Origin: Spongilla lacustris
Lineage: Eukaryota; Porifera; Demospongiae; Spongillida; Spongillidae
Direction: 5' to 3'
Assembly (NCBI GenBank): GCA_949361645.1
Contig: OX442421.1
Span: 1,514,501 to 1,578,500 of the forward strand
DNA: 64,000 nucleotides
The translations under genes were made by a program, and so were the position numbers. Position 1 is the first letter of the stretch; each line of letters begins with the position of its first letter. The notes beneath the pieces are model-generated. The model was not told the DNA's origin and did no database searches. It saw only the letters and a list, made by a program, of their open reading frames with translations. Below are positions 43,619 through 55,079 of the stretch, one piece after another.

Positions 43619-43826
43619 ACCTCCGCATAAGTAGGCCGCTTTTGAACAACACTTCTCCAGAGCGTAACATTTCTTGATGCCCAAACACACCTTGTTTAGT
43701 AGAGCACAGTTTCATCTTCAACAATACCTCGTCTAAAAGGTCACCACGTGTTCCATTCAGTAACTGTACAGCGAATTCCAACGGGTACAAATCATTACAA
43801 CCGTTGCTAGGTGAGATAATTGCCAT
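43619..43826 (-). CDS. first exon of a small convergent gene in the TIR element
   Basis: 69 codons from ATG 43826 to a strong donor, GCGGAG|GTAGGT. Contains SPSNGCNDLYPLEFAVQLL and a helical DLLDEVLLKMKLC segment. An 80-base block over its 5' part is conserved without gaps at 7760-7839, at the same position relative to the RAG-like sequence and in the same convergent orientation. A later exon may lie at 42731-43045 (minus, open, cysteine-bearing). No known domain; RAG2-like Kelch repeats are not evident. Confidence 0.4.
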
Positions 43827-44977
43827 TTCAAAATTTCGGGGCGTAGGTCAGAGTGTCCACCAATTCAATGGATTGAAACACTAGTGATTGATGTGAGCTT
43901 AAATGTTGATGTAAACAAACTAAATGTATTTTTAATATTTAATTTAATAAAATAAAAAAATCTTAATTAATGAAAACGAATTAATAATTCTCTATAACAC
44001 CTTATTAAAACATACCATTTTAGAGGCATTCAAAAGCTCCAACATTTCCTTGAATTCTATTATTTTGGCCAAATATATTAATAAATTCAAACCACTAAAT
44101 CGAGATACAATGGCCCCTAAATCAAGTATATTGCAAAAATCAAAAAATCAAGATTTCAATCTTGAATAACTTCTAAATGGAAGCAGTTAAAATGTGCAGT
44201 TTGCAGCTTTTAACTAACCACTAACCCTACACTTAATAACATTAATAATATTTAATTGAAATGAAAAGGGTTTTGGGACTTTTATCAACATTAATTAACC
44301 ATTAAAGATTATATTAATTTTATTTAACCATTATGTCTTGTTTTGCTGTTAGACATTTTAACAACAATCATCGGTTAATGAACTGCTTGTGGTTAATTTA
44401 TAAATAATTTTCCTTGATTGTGAAACACCCTGTATATATGCACACATATAGAAAACCAGTCTGTGCCGCACGGCTACACGCTCTGTGTACCAATAAGCCC
44501 TAGTGGCATAGAGCTATGACCGGAGTGTTGGTTTTTTAATTGAAAGGAAAGCGGGAACGAACAGCTGTAGGTGTACACGTAATGGCGTCTCTATCGTCAC
44601 CAGCGGCTTCGAATTAGCACCCGCCTTTTCTACTAAAACATGGGCGAGCGAAGCTTTTTAAAAAGTTTTGATGTTAGATGTAACAACAAGGGATAGAACT
44701 ATGGTTGTTTCATCGACTGTTTCGTAGTATACGTAATATACGGCTTTGAATCCCTGCCCGCTTCGCTTCACCTAAATCGGGTCTTGTTAGCTGCCAATTG
44801 TTTTCAAGCTAGTACACCATATATCATAACAAACATCATAAAACACTATCTTTTTAAGGAGTCTAACCGCGAAAACAGCGACTACTAAGCAACGGCCGTA
44901 CGGGCAGCCATAATTAAAAACATTACTGGCAAATAATCAATTAACTACATTATCCATGTTGACTGTCAAAGAGTTAA

Positions 44978-46615
44978 ATTACAGATTTACCTAATTATGA
45001 TGTTTATATACACTTTTCATCAAACTCTCAATGTCAGAACCTGCCTTGTGATCTTGTACATAGATATTGGTTTTCCTAAAGGAGTTTTGTATTGTCTCAG
45101 GATTTTTAGAGTCCATTCAATCTGATATTATTTACTGCACTTTTGGGAGTGTATAATTGTTGCCTCTGTTATTTCACACTTTGTGCTACAAAGATTGAAA
45201 AGGTGTTACAATATGCACACTAAAAACACAATTTTCTATTCACATTTATATTATATAAGGTTATGCAATCAATCGATTCGATTGGACAACCATAGCAACC
45301 ATCACATATCATCAAAGTCAGCCAATTTATATAGGTATGATAGAGGGTCAAAAATAAGGTATTGACTCATATTTGATTGCTATGGTGATTATCTTTAGTT
45401 TTTGTGATACTTGAAATAATGTTTTTGGCAAGTTATGCCTTGGTGCACACCATACTGTATTACTTACTTGGAACCTCATGTTCGATATGTAGGTGCATAC
45501 TCTATCATGGCAACCTTTGTAAAGAAATCTTAAATTCCTATAGTCATTTAAAAAATAATGTTCTTTTCATGTGTGTTATTATAAAGTGGTGCTAAAAATT
45601 GTGTGAGAAGTCCCAACGTATGCGAGATCAAAATGGACCTTTTTATTTAAGGCCCTGGAATGTTTGCATGTCAATGTGACGTCATAATTAGAAGTTACTT
45701 TATATCCGGAGTACATCTGCCGAATGCGTTTTTCAGTTCCTTGTTACAGTGATAGCGTGTCACGAATACTTCTTTATGTGAGAAGAAGAGCACTATTGCG
45801 TCCTGGAATCTACCATCCTATCCATTTGCCTGCGTAGGTGTGAAAGTGCGCACTTTTAGAATGCCATGGAATGTCTCGTTCAGTGATGACTCATGCGCCG
45901 GGTATATTGTCTTGTGTTAGTTCAGCTGAAGTACTGGAATTTCACTAATGCATTCATTAGACGCCATCCTTCAGAAACTTTGAACGAGAATGCGAAGCAT
46001 GATCACAGCATGTACCTGGAGGGGTCCTACATACTGCATTCATCGTTCTTACCTCATATTTGAAGCCAACTAAGCCAACACACGCGAGAATACATGCACA
46101 CCATAGCCAAACGTGCGAAGAATGTACTCCAGACGTTGACGTCACGTGTAATCAAAACTAATTGCATTCCCTACGCCGATAACTGAAAAGGTCCATTACG
46201 GTTTTATTTCCCTATCTCGATAGAATTAAACAATAAATAGCTTGTGTGTAAAGATACTGATCACAAATATTTACCCCACACTTAGTCTGATTCGTGTGTC
46301 TAGTGTTGTGTGTACTAGTTGGGTATGGGCTTACAAACAACTGGCTTGTACTTTTTATGATTTCATTTCACTTAAAATAGGGTCATTTATAAACATAAGT
46401 GAAAAACTTGATTTATGCCAAAAGTGCTTGCAAAATATGTTCAAATATTTGCACATATTTGAATGTGTATATATGAAATTGATTATTTAGTCTATTATCA
46501 TACTTAGAATGATGCAGCAAGCCACAATGACAATGGTACGTTTTGAATTGCCATGTTAATGAATTATTTATTTTTTATTTAATGACATGTACACTGTTTA
46601 GATTAGGTAGTTACA
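44978..46615. other. no supported gene
   Basis: A minus-strand stretch at about 46050-46145 has a hydrophobic segment and a perfect GTAAGA donor, but its frame opens on GTG with no ATG nearby. Otherwise AT-rich and featureless. Confidence 0.4.
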
Positions 46616-46878
46616 TACCGTAAAGTACCGCGAAATATCCCCCCCCCCTCCGCCCCCACCAAAAAAAAAATGGCCCGTCTTTAAATGAGCGTATCGACGT
46701 AATAATGAACGCAACTGCGTGCCATTCTTTACAATCCTGTTGGAGTGCCAGTTCTTTACTGAAATGTTGAAACAGGTACGTGGAAGCGTTAATTAGTACG
46801 AAGATACGCTCGTTTAAACACGGACCATTTTTTTCGGTGGGGGCGGAGGGGGGGGATATCTCGCGGTACTCTACGGTA
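46616..46878. mobile_element. TACCGTAAAGT-family MITE, best copy
   Basis: The left end TACCGTAAAGTACCGCG pairs with the right end CGCGGTACTCTACGGTA. Poly-C/poly-G segments and CCGCCCCCACC/GGTGGGGGCGG lie inside each end. 263 bases, non-coding. Related copy at 17555. TA at each terminus may be a target duplication. Confidence 0.7.
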
Positions 46879-47016
46879 CATTTATTTTATTATGATATTC
46901 ATGTTAATAATAATGTTAAATGTTCAGAAGGTACATAAATTATACATGCACATTAATTAATACATTATTGTTATAATTAATAGATAATTAAAATGATGTA
47001 TAAACTAAAACATTGG

Positions 47017-47869
47017 CAATTGATTATATGGGATTGTTCACGAGAAAAGGGACCTAGCGCATATTATAAAAAAGTGTTATAAAAATGGCACTATGTTTGA
47101 ACTGCTATAACTTTTGAATTGTTAAAGCGATCAACTTCCTATTTTCGGCACTTCATACTACACCATTTAGCTATGGTAAAGTGCATTTTGGGATCTTGAA
47201 CATGCTCCATACTAGTATAGCAAAATCGATACCCTCAGGTGGTTCAAACTCGCCCTAACTTTTGGCAGGAATACTAAAATTGCTCCAAATTCGGTTTGTA
47301 CATAAAGAGGTTCCCTAGCTATTGGATTGTTCTGTTCATTAATTTTTATGCCATCTGTTACGGAGATACAGTTGAACAAACTACGTGCACTTTGTCTTGC
47401 TCGATTCCCGCCTATGATTTGAGCAAATCGCGTCCCGCTCAATATATGGGGAGGCAATGGTTATTTCATTGGTGCGATAGGAGCAGGAAAAAGTGCACGT
47501 AGTTTGTTCAACTGTATCTCCGTGATGGATGACATAAAAATTAACGAACAGAACAATCTAATAGCTAAGGGACCTCTTTATGTACAAACAGAATTTGGTG
47601 CGATTTCAGCATTCCTGCCAAAAGTTAGGGTGGGTTTGAACCACTTGGGGTATTGGATGTCGCTATACTGGCATGGAGTATTTTGAAGCCCCAAAATGTA
47701 CTTTACCATGGATAAATGGTGTAGTATGAAGTACCGAAAATAGGACGTTGATAACTTTAACCATTCAAAACTTATAGCAATTCAAACGTAATGCCGTTTT
47801 TATAACACTTTTTTTATAATATGCGCTAGGTCCCTTTTCTCGTGAACGATCCCATATTAATGTCAATTG
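47017..47869. mobile_element. long palindromic element A
   Basis: Two arms of about 400 bases (left from about 47017, right to about 47869) are reverse complements with several percent divergence; each arm carries GAGAAAAGGGACCTAGCGC near its outer end. The frames at 47212-47457 (minus) and 47504-47686 (plus) encode similar peptides because they are the two arms, not genes. Confidence 0.7.
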
Positions 47870-48285
47870 TCCTGAATGTCCACGCAGGGGTACAATTGTA
47901 TACCCGGGTGGACAGCAAAAAAAGTTTTTGCCGTTCGGTCACGGAAGGGACCTAGCGGCACTTAACGGTACTGGCCTATAGTACAAGTCTTTTCAGGATT
48001 GGGCCGAGATAAGCAAAGCTTAAATCCACATGTAGAACTTGCTGTGCTTGTGGACCTATCCACTACGATCAGAGCGTAATGGATAGGTCCGCTAGCACGG
48101 GTCATTTTATGAGTACCGAAAAGATTTAAGCTTTACTTATCTTGGCCCGATCATGAAAAGACTTATTCTGTAGGCCAGTACCTTTATATGTAGCCAGGTT
48201 CCTTCAGTGACCGAACGGCAAAAACGTTTTTTTGCTGTCCACCCGGGTGTCCAATTGTACCCCCCGGGTGGACATTCAGGACAAT
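47866..48285. mobile_element. palindromic element B, abutting element A
   Basis: The left end ATTGTCCTGAATGTCCAC pairs with the right end GTGGACATTCAGGACAAT. The arms are about 190 bases with ACCCGGGTGGAC-type blocks, and a small central palindrome lies near 48055-48085 (GGACCTATCCA...TGGATAGGTCC). It shares AAGGGACCTAGCG with element A in a comparable subterminal place. Confidence 0.7.
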
Positions 48286-49391
48286 AGACAATAATGTCTA
48301 CGTAATCACAAAACTAAAACAAAACTTCAAAACAAAGTGCTTGTATCGATTCACACAGAACAGTTACAAGTTCATTGTCTGTTCCATTGTCTGTATGAGG
48401 ATAACATGGTGCACCATGTTCTTCAAACAAAACCTGTAATATCCCAGCTATTTCATCAGCACCACTGTGTAAAAAGGGCTGTTATATACTAGTGTACAGC
48501 ATCAATTAGTGGTGTATAACACTGCGTATTGAGACGTTATACACACGTATGCACATTAACGTCTATATACACACTGTTAATCAGTAGTGTATAACAATAC
48601 CTTTTTCATAGTGCAGGAAGATTGTGCATATGAGGTTACAACATTGTATGTACAGTCCCAAAGGTAGCCCCAGCATTTAGAGGGGAGGGGGGGGGGGGGG
48701 GGGGGGGGCATGTATTCATGGGCACCAAAGGGGTGAGGCATTTAGCATTTTGGAAGTGAACATATTAATTTCATGTTGCTATGTAAAACACATGTACATT
48801 AGACTGCTTTACATTTGTACATTTCTGACACCTTGTCTACTAGGTGATGAATGAGATAAAATCTAATATTGCCCAGTGCTCACTTCAGGCTTAGGAATAT
48901 GCCTTATTTTCAGTATAATCAACTTAGCACTGTTACGTGATAAACTGCGTGACCATAATGTATATTTATTTGTGCCAGGGATGATAAGGCAAGTGCAGTG
49001 ATTTACTTAGTGAGGTTCTCAAGCACACATATGTACTCAAAACTTGTGAAGCGTGATAATATGTAGAGCGTATCCTAGTGCTAAAAGTTTGTTGTCAGTG
49101 GTAATTTAGAGCCATTTATAACAGAAGGGTAATGAGTTGTGTTGTGTCTTTTATTATTATTTGATTTAATATTCCATGCACTTCTATTTAATAGATCGAG
49201 GTACAAAAGATAAGGATTTCAAAAGTGATCCATTATCTGCCTTTGAACTAACACATGAATTCTGAACAGGAAGTACAGGTACAGTTTATTTTGCAACCAC
49301 AATCTAAACAATTTAACTTGTGCTTGTGCATTATGTATACATACTGGGTTGAACTCAACACTTTATAAAGTGAAAATAATTCCTTAACGGT
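48286..49391. other. no supported gene apart from a small MITE
   Basis: Includes the MITE at 48463 and a long G tract at about 48681-48708. Short frames only. Confidence 0.4.
48463..48613. mobile_element. small EnSpm/CACTA-like MITE
   Basis: The ends CACTGTGTAAAAAGG and CCTTTTTCATAGTG are inverted. Several GTGTATAACA motifs lie inside, the same motif as in the array 3' of the tnp2-like transposase at 23765-24075. It could be a non-autonomous relative mobilised by that type of transposase. No clear three-base target duplication. Confidence 0.5.
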
Positions 49392-49934
49392 TTAACCCTT
49401 GACCTGCGCTAATCAATTATCATGATGCATCACGTAATGCGGAGGATTTTTAAATAGAAATGTTCAAATTCGGGCGTACAAACGCTTGCGAGCTTTTCTC
49501 AAATGCAACACGTCCGATTGAGCTGATTTTTTTCAACATGAGAAGTGATTGTTTTAAACAATTTGAGTGCTAGGCTTGTACTTACGCATTGCTGCCGAAC
49601 TTTGAGTGCGCGTATTTGGAATAGTGGAGCTATGCTCGCTCTCGAAGGAGCCCTGTTACCTCAGTTATGTACGGTAAGTGTTTACACTAGCATTCCTGTG
49701 TACTTACATACATTTACTTTTAGATATCTTTCGGGACGGATCAACCACATTGACTGTCTTGGCAGCTGGAAAGCTAGATGATTCTTCAAACTTCCAGATG
49801 CTAATTAGAAATGATCTCTGGAATAAGCATCGCTATTACAGGTAAGTAAAAGGGATATAATGTATTGAATTCCATATCATAGTGATGCAACCATGCCACA
49901 ACTATGTTCCCCCTTGTGCCACACACATCTCGCC

Positions 49935-51510
49935 CCCCCCCCCCCCCCCCCCCTCCTTGTGTAATAACCCACGTGCACCACAACTGTGTTACCCCCTTGT
50001 GCTACAACTGTGTTACCCCCTTGGCTACAACTGTGTTACCCCCTTGTGCCACAACTGTTACCCCCTTGTGCTACCCCTTGTGCTACAACTGCGTTACCCC
50101 CTTGTGCTACAACTGTGTTACCCACTTGTGCTACAACTTTTGTTACCCCCTTGTGCTGCAACTGTGTTACCCCCTTGTGATGCAACTGTGTTACCCCCTT
50201 GTGATACAACTGTGTTACCCCCTTGTGATACAACTGTGTTACCCCCTTGTGATACAACTGTGTTACCCCTTTTTTGCCACAACTGTGTTACCCCCTTGTG
50301 CTACAACTGTGTTACCCCCTTGTGCTACAACTGCGTTACCCTCTTGTGCTACAACTGTGATACCCCCTTGTGCTACAACTGTTTTACCCTCTTGTGCTAC
50401 AACTGTGTTACCCACTTGTGCCACAACTGTGCTACCCCCTTGTGCTACATTTGTGTTACCCCTTTTCGCCACAACTGTGTTACCCCCTTGTGCTACAACT
50501 GTGTTACCCCTTTTCCACAACTGTGTTACCCACCTTTACTATAACTGTTACCCCTTGTGCTACAACTGTGTTACCCCTTTTCCACAACTGTGTTACCCAC
50601 CTTTACTATAACTGTTACCCCTTGTGCTACAACTGTGTTACCCCCTTGTGCTACAACTGTGTTACCCCCTTGTGATACAACTGTTTTACCCCCTTGTGAT
50701 ACAACTGTGTTACCCCTTTTTTGCCACAACTGTGTTACCCCCTTGTGCTACAATTGTGTTACCCCCTTGTGCTACAACTGTGTTACCCTCTTGTGCTACA
50801 ACTGCATTACCCTCTTGTGCTACAACTGTGATACCCCCTTGTGCTACAACTGTGTTATCCCTTTTTGCCACAACTGTGTTACCCCTTTTTGCCACAACTG
50901 TGTTACCCCCTTGTGCTACAACTGTGATACCCCCGTGTGCTACAACTGTGTTACCCCTTTTAGCCACAACTGTGTTACCCCCTTGTGCTACAACTGTGTT
51001 ACCCTTTTTCCACAACTGTGTTACCCACCTGTGCTATAACTGTGTTACCCCTTGTGCTACAACTGTGTTACCCCTTTGTGCTACAACTGTGTTACCCCCT
51101 TGTACTACAAAATGTGTTACCCCTTGGCTACAACTGTGTTACCCCCTTGTGCTACAACTGTGTTACTGTTTTTTGCGACAACTGTGTTACCCTCTTGTGC
51201 TACAACTGTGTTACCCACTTGTGCCACAACTGTGTTACCCCCTTGTGCTACAACTGTATTACCCCCTTGTGCTACAATTGTGTTACCCCTTTTCGCCACA
51301 ACTGTGTTACCCCCTTGTGCTACAACTGTGATACCCCTTGTGCTACAACTGTGTTACCCCTTTTTGCCACAACTGTGTTACCCCCTTGTGCTGCAACTGT
51401 GTTACCCCTTTTCCACAACTGTGTTACCCACCTTTACTATAACTGTTACCCCTTGTGCTACAACTGTGTTACCCCTTGTGCTACAACTGTGTTAACTGTG
51501 TTACCCCCTT
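49935..51510. repeat. 24-base minisatellite (TGTGTTACCCCCTTGTGCTA-CAAC)
   Basis: About 65 units with point variants (ACCCTC, TTTTTGCCACAAC and others). Larger blocks of variants repeat, e.g. about 50230-50400 and about 50665-50830. Because 24 is a multiple of three and the unit lacks stops in several frames, long artefactual frames of 150-235 codons appear on both strands. It lies in the 3' non-coding part of the piggyBac element. Confidence 0.95.
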
Positions 51511-52162
51511 GTACCATGTTCCCACTTCCCCCCCTCCCCCCTCCCCCCACCCCTATGAGTAGAGTACTTGGTTTGGTGTGTTTCCTCCTTATGTATCACA
51601 GGAGGTAAAATTTACGATATATAGTAAACAAATGTCATACTGACAACATGTTCATTTATAAATCTGGATAGTTAGTAATTCATAACAGTGTGATATGTTT
51701 TAAAACAGGGATGTATACAAAGTGGTGCTTTGCATGTGCAGCATCTGTATGAGGTAGTGACCCTCTTGCCAGCCTTTCTGTTGCTACACACCATGCAATC
51801 ATGCCTGCCATCTGCGGGCTCAGGAAAGTGGTTATGACCAAATAACCTAGCAGGAGTGTCTGCTGAAAAATTTGACGTAGTTGGTATTTCTGCATCAGTT
51901 TGAGCAAGCAGACCTTTTGCTACAGCGATCCTGAAGTTTAGGTGGGACAAACATTTCCCAGTGATAACAGTGTAGTATAGGATGCCTAATGTAACATCGA
52001 CCATATGGAAAAAGATTCTTTTCCACCATTTCTTTGCGAAGTTGTTGTACCCGTAATACTGCACCAGTTGCCCTGCCTTGTCTGCACCACCCATGTATTT
52101 GTTGTATTCGTCAATCCCTTGTGGCTTGAGGATCACATGCTGTCCTTGTGGTGCACCCTTAA

Positions 52163-53607
52163 TGTCTATTTGCTTTGGAAAGAGTGCACACGCGTGCATA
52201 CTTTACCTTATTTAACAATTTGAATCATTGCTACCTCACATTAAACTCAGTAGCTGTGAAATTAATATATTTTATTCCCCAGTGATGTACTAATGTGCAG
52301 TAAAATTCTGGTCCTGATATGTACTGCTTATGCTAAGATAATGGAGCAGCTTCAGTTACAAGAAAAATTGTCACTAAAAGGCACATGTCAAAGTTAGTGG
52401 ACAGTTAATGAAAAGGGGGTAGTAAGTTCATACAAAAGTTCTACTATTCCAATGCAATGTAAAGAAATTGCCTGTATTTCTCTAGTAGTGTCTGGGCCTG
52501 GCTTTTTAAATTGTGTACAGGTGTGCACACTGTAAAATGCACCACACCCGTAATGTATTTGGTCTACTTTAAATATGTTCCTGATAGTGGACAGTAAGTA
52601 CTATTACTTGTATATTAAATCAATCTTATAAGTTCATTTATATTTTTTCTGTTGAGTTTGACAATACAGTGTGTACACTTGGGCACACTTTAATACCACA
52701 CATGGCAGCATGGTTACAGACCTTAATTGTTACTGCTATCAGCTCAAGCATTGAATGGCATAACATGTGCATAATATAGCCCTTAAAGATGCAGTATTCC
52801 CCCATTGAAACTCTGAATTAGACTCCTTTTCTTTGCACATGCTAGCCGGCCTTTTGTTGTCATCAAACAGCAAATACTTACCCACATACACATGTACAAG
52901 ACAGAGAGAACTGCTTGCTCTGTCCTCTCAATGGCTCCTATTTATGCCCTTTTGCTTGTATACCTGTTTGCAGTCCCTGGCTGACTGCCCTGCCACGTTC
53001 TACAGCTTGTGAACCAGTGTGCGCTACACTACTTTATGCCCTGCCAAGTCCTATACTTTTTTAACCTGCCTTCAGTCCCTAGCTAACTGCCCTGCATCGT
53101 CCTACAGCTTGTGAACCTGTTTGCAGTCCCTAACTGACTGCCATGCCACGTCCTAGAGTTAAAAAAAAAACCTGTTTGCAGCCCCTAGCTCACTGTCGCC
53201 TCGTGTTCTTAAGTCAACGCTGCGTTTTTAGCACCAACAGTAGGCTAATTGATTTCGTTAACACGCCATTTGGTAACCAAGCACAAGTGGACACTTGGCG
53301 GGTCCTTAGAACTCTGGCCTGTCCTGTTGATCTACAGACGCACTGTACCTTCCATATTTGTTTTTAAATGTCACGTGAGTACAAATTTTTGATTACTTTT
53401 CTGGCCAAAAAAAACTATGAGTTTTTAGTACAGTTGTTTATGTTCTGTATTTCCCCATATTTGGCAAAGACCTATCTTTAAAATGATGTAAAATTTGCTG
53501 CAGAAATCCAACAACTGTTAAAGATATGAAGGTGTAAATAAAGTGTGCACACCTGTGCACACTGTACGTACAGTGTGCACACCTGTGCACACGGGCGCAA
53601 ATAGACA
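52163..53607. mobile_element. TTAA-specific non-autonomous element inside the piggyBac transposase
   Basis: Ends are TGTCTATTTGC and GCAAATAGACA, each flanked by TTAA (52159-52162 and 53608-53611). GTGCACAC-rich motifs sit just inside both ends, as subterminal repeats. No transposase. The body includes the tandem repeat at 52960-53195. The exact frame restoration after removing insert plus one TTAA is strong evidence for a piggyBac-type insertion. Confidence 0.8.
52960..53195. repeat. about 51-base tandem repeat, GTTTGCAGTCCCT unit
   Basis: Four or so degenerate copies of GTTTGCAGTCCCTAACTGAC, TGCC.TGCCACGTCCTA and CAGCTTGTGAACC. Confidence 0.75.
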
Positions 53608-55079
53608 TTAATACGCCTTGTTTTTCTTATCATAGTCTCATAATGAATTGTTGTCAGTGGAGATACAATTCTTTTGTCCATCCATTTTAGGCCAAGAAGG
53701 GGTCCATCTGTGTAGTATACCACCTGCCCAACCTGGACTGCTTTGCGCTTGACGGAGAGTGGAATATCCATTCTGTCAAGGCGGACAGTTCCGCAGCTTC
53801 CAAACCCTTGCGTAAGCAGTGTTTTGCACAGTTGAGGACTTGTGTAAAGATTGTCAAAGTAAACATGATGCCCTTTCTCCACTAGATCCTTCAGCAGATC
53901 GATGACTACATGGGTGCCAAGTGGAAGCTTCTCCTCTTTGCCAGTGTACAGGTGGAAATTCCATGTATACCTAGTTGCTGCTGCAGCTAGTACCCACGCC
54001 TTCATGCCCCACTTGTGGGGCTTTTTAGGCATGTACTGGAGGAATGACAAGCGACCTTTGTAGGAGATGATACTTTCATCCGCACTGACCTCCTTCTTTA
54101 TGGTGTAGCTTTTCTTGTAGCACTGGACCAGTGTGAACAAAAGGTGCCTCAGTTTGTACAGTGGATCATACCCATGTTCACCCTTCACTGCCATCTTTGT
54201 ATTGTCAGCTAAATGCAGAAATTTCAGCACGAGCAGAAACCTGTCACGGGTCATAATGGATGAAAAGTTGGTGGAGGTAAATGGTCATGTGGTGCTCCAG
54301 TATTGTTACATGTCTGGCATGTTCACTATACCCATAGCTATCACAACGGCCAGGAACTTATTTATATTCTCTTGTACAATTGGTTTCCCCTTGAACTGGT
54401 TAGCCCTAGCCTTTGGATGCGTTGCCAGGTATGCAGCATGACTATCCATATACTGCTGCCCATATCTGTTTGTCTCCTTTACAATGTAGGCAAGCAGCTC
54501 TTTAGGAAACAGTTCTATGAAGAAGTCTACAGGCTCAAAGCTTCTCATATCCTTTGTGACAACAGTTGCTATTCTACAAGGAGGAATGAAATGGCTGGCT
54601 TCCTCCTCTACTGCTACATCCATCACCATCACTGCTTCTCCTGGTTCTGCAATGCCTCCTCACACACATACATATGTATTGCTCATCAACTTGCATGGCT
54701 TCATGCATGCCCACATCCGTTGTGGTTTCCTCGTCCACACACACGTCATTTCCCTGCTCCTCATTGTAGCTATCAAACTCGTCGTCGCTCACATCGCTAT
54801 CCATATCTTCCATATACTGGAGAAGAAATTCGGGGTCGGATGGGAGCTTCGTATTGCACGCCATGTCAAATGTATAGCAATATCGACGTCAATAAAAAAT
54901 TTATAGGTTTCGTAGTGTGTAAATATGTAGTGACAGCTGCAGTTTCCTAAATGTAAACCGCATAATGCATGGTGTTCGTGCGCACATCCCACTCGTCACA
55001 TAAATGTGCCTTCCGCATTGTGCAAGCGCTACTATGGGGCACAATATGCCTATCGCAGGTGAAGGGTTAACCGTGGACG

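Larger units (their letters stand above)
41246..44432. mobile_element. TIR element carrying a RAG1-type RING relic
   Basis: Perfect 25-base inverted ends: the left starts CAGGGTGTTTCACAATCAAG and the right is its complement ending at 44432. TATA (or TA) flanks both sides. Inside are a plus-strand RING relic (42177-42563), a minus-strand small exon (43619-43826) and a two-copy direct repeat (ATTTCAATGCACTGAACACC type, about 43203 and 43240). This copy looks like a shortened or decayed relative of the element around the RAG1-like gene at 3813-7200, although that copy's own ends were not found. Confidence 0.6.
41177..44977. mobile_element. outer TTAA-bounded (piggyBac-type) element
   Basis: TTAA at 41177-41180 followed by CTCTTTGAC; the mirror GTCAAAGAG then TTAA lies at 44970-44977. 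TTAA plus a CYCTTTGAC end is the piggyBac pattern. Just inside the left end, CCGCCAAGTGCATATA occurs twice. No transposase of its own is visible. Most of its length is the element nested at 41246-44432. Confidence 0.55.
51672..54864 (-). pseudogene. piggyBac transposase, interrupted and mutated
   Basis: Order on the minus strand: acidic N-terminus (ATG 54864), a one-base frame shift near 54632, the N-terminal domain to 54309, then in-frame TAA (54306-54308) and TGA (54285-54287). The catalytic domain follows (54254-53612) with ADESIISYKGR, YFDNLYTSP and KWMDKRIVSPL, whose D residues fit the piggyBac DDD triad. The C-terminal part (52162-51672) has EYNKYMGGADKAGQL and a cysteine-rich finger (CMVC, YRCCTCKAPLCIHPCF). 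Between them lies the 1445-base TTAA insert; taking it out with one TTAA rejoins the frame exactly. It would bind TTAA ends and excise the element. Length without insert is about 600 codons, normal for the family. Confidence 0.85.
49392..55070. mobile_element. piggyBac element with TTAA target duplication
   Basis: The left end is TTAA (49392-49395) plus CCCTTGACCTGCG. The right end is CGCAGGTGAAGGG plus TTAA (55067-55070). These inverted ends flank a minus-strand piggyBac transposase (51672-54864) and a minisatellite (49935-51510). The transposase is broken by a second TTAA element (52163-53607). Total length about 5.7 kb; without the insert and the minisatellite it would be near 2.6 kb, the usual size. 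Confidence 0.8.

Noticed and set aside
43619..43826. Calling the small convergent exon a RAG2 homologue
   Set aside because: Orientation is suggestive, but there are no Kelch or PHD features in the visible part.
46050..46145. Minus-strand frame with hydrophobic stretch and GTAAGA donor
   Set aside because: The frame opens on GTG without an ATG; not enough for a gene call.
47212..47686. Two frames encoding similar peptides (SLFNCIS, INEQNN, PLYVQTEFGAI)
   Set aside because: They are the two arms of palindrome A read in opposite directions; similarity follows from the inverted repeat.
49882..51608. Several long open frames (up to 235 codons) on both strands
   Set aside because: All are translations of the 24-base minisatellite; multiple frames on both strands stay open at once, so there is no evidence of coding.
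51672..54254. Treating 52163-53607 as an intron of the piggyBac transposase
   Set aside because: No good GT/AG pair fits, while TTAA duplication and inverted ends explain the segment fully as an insertion.
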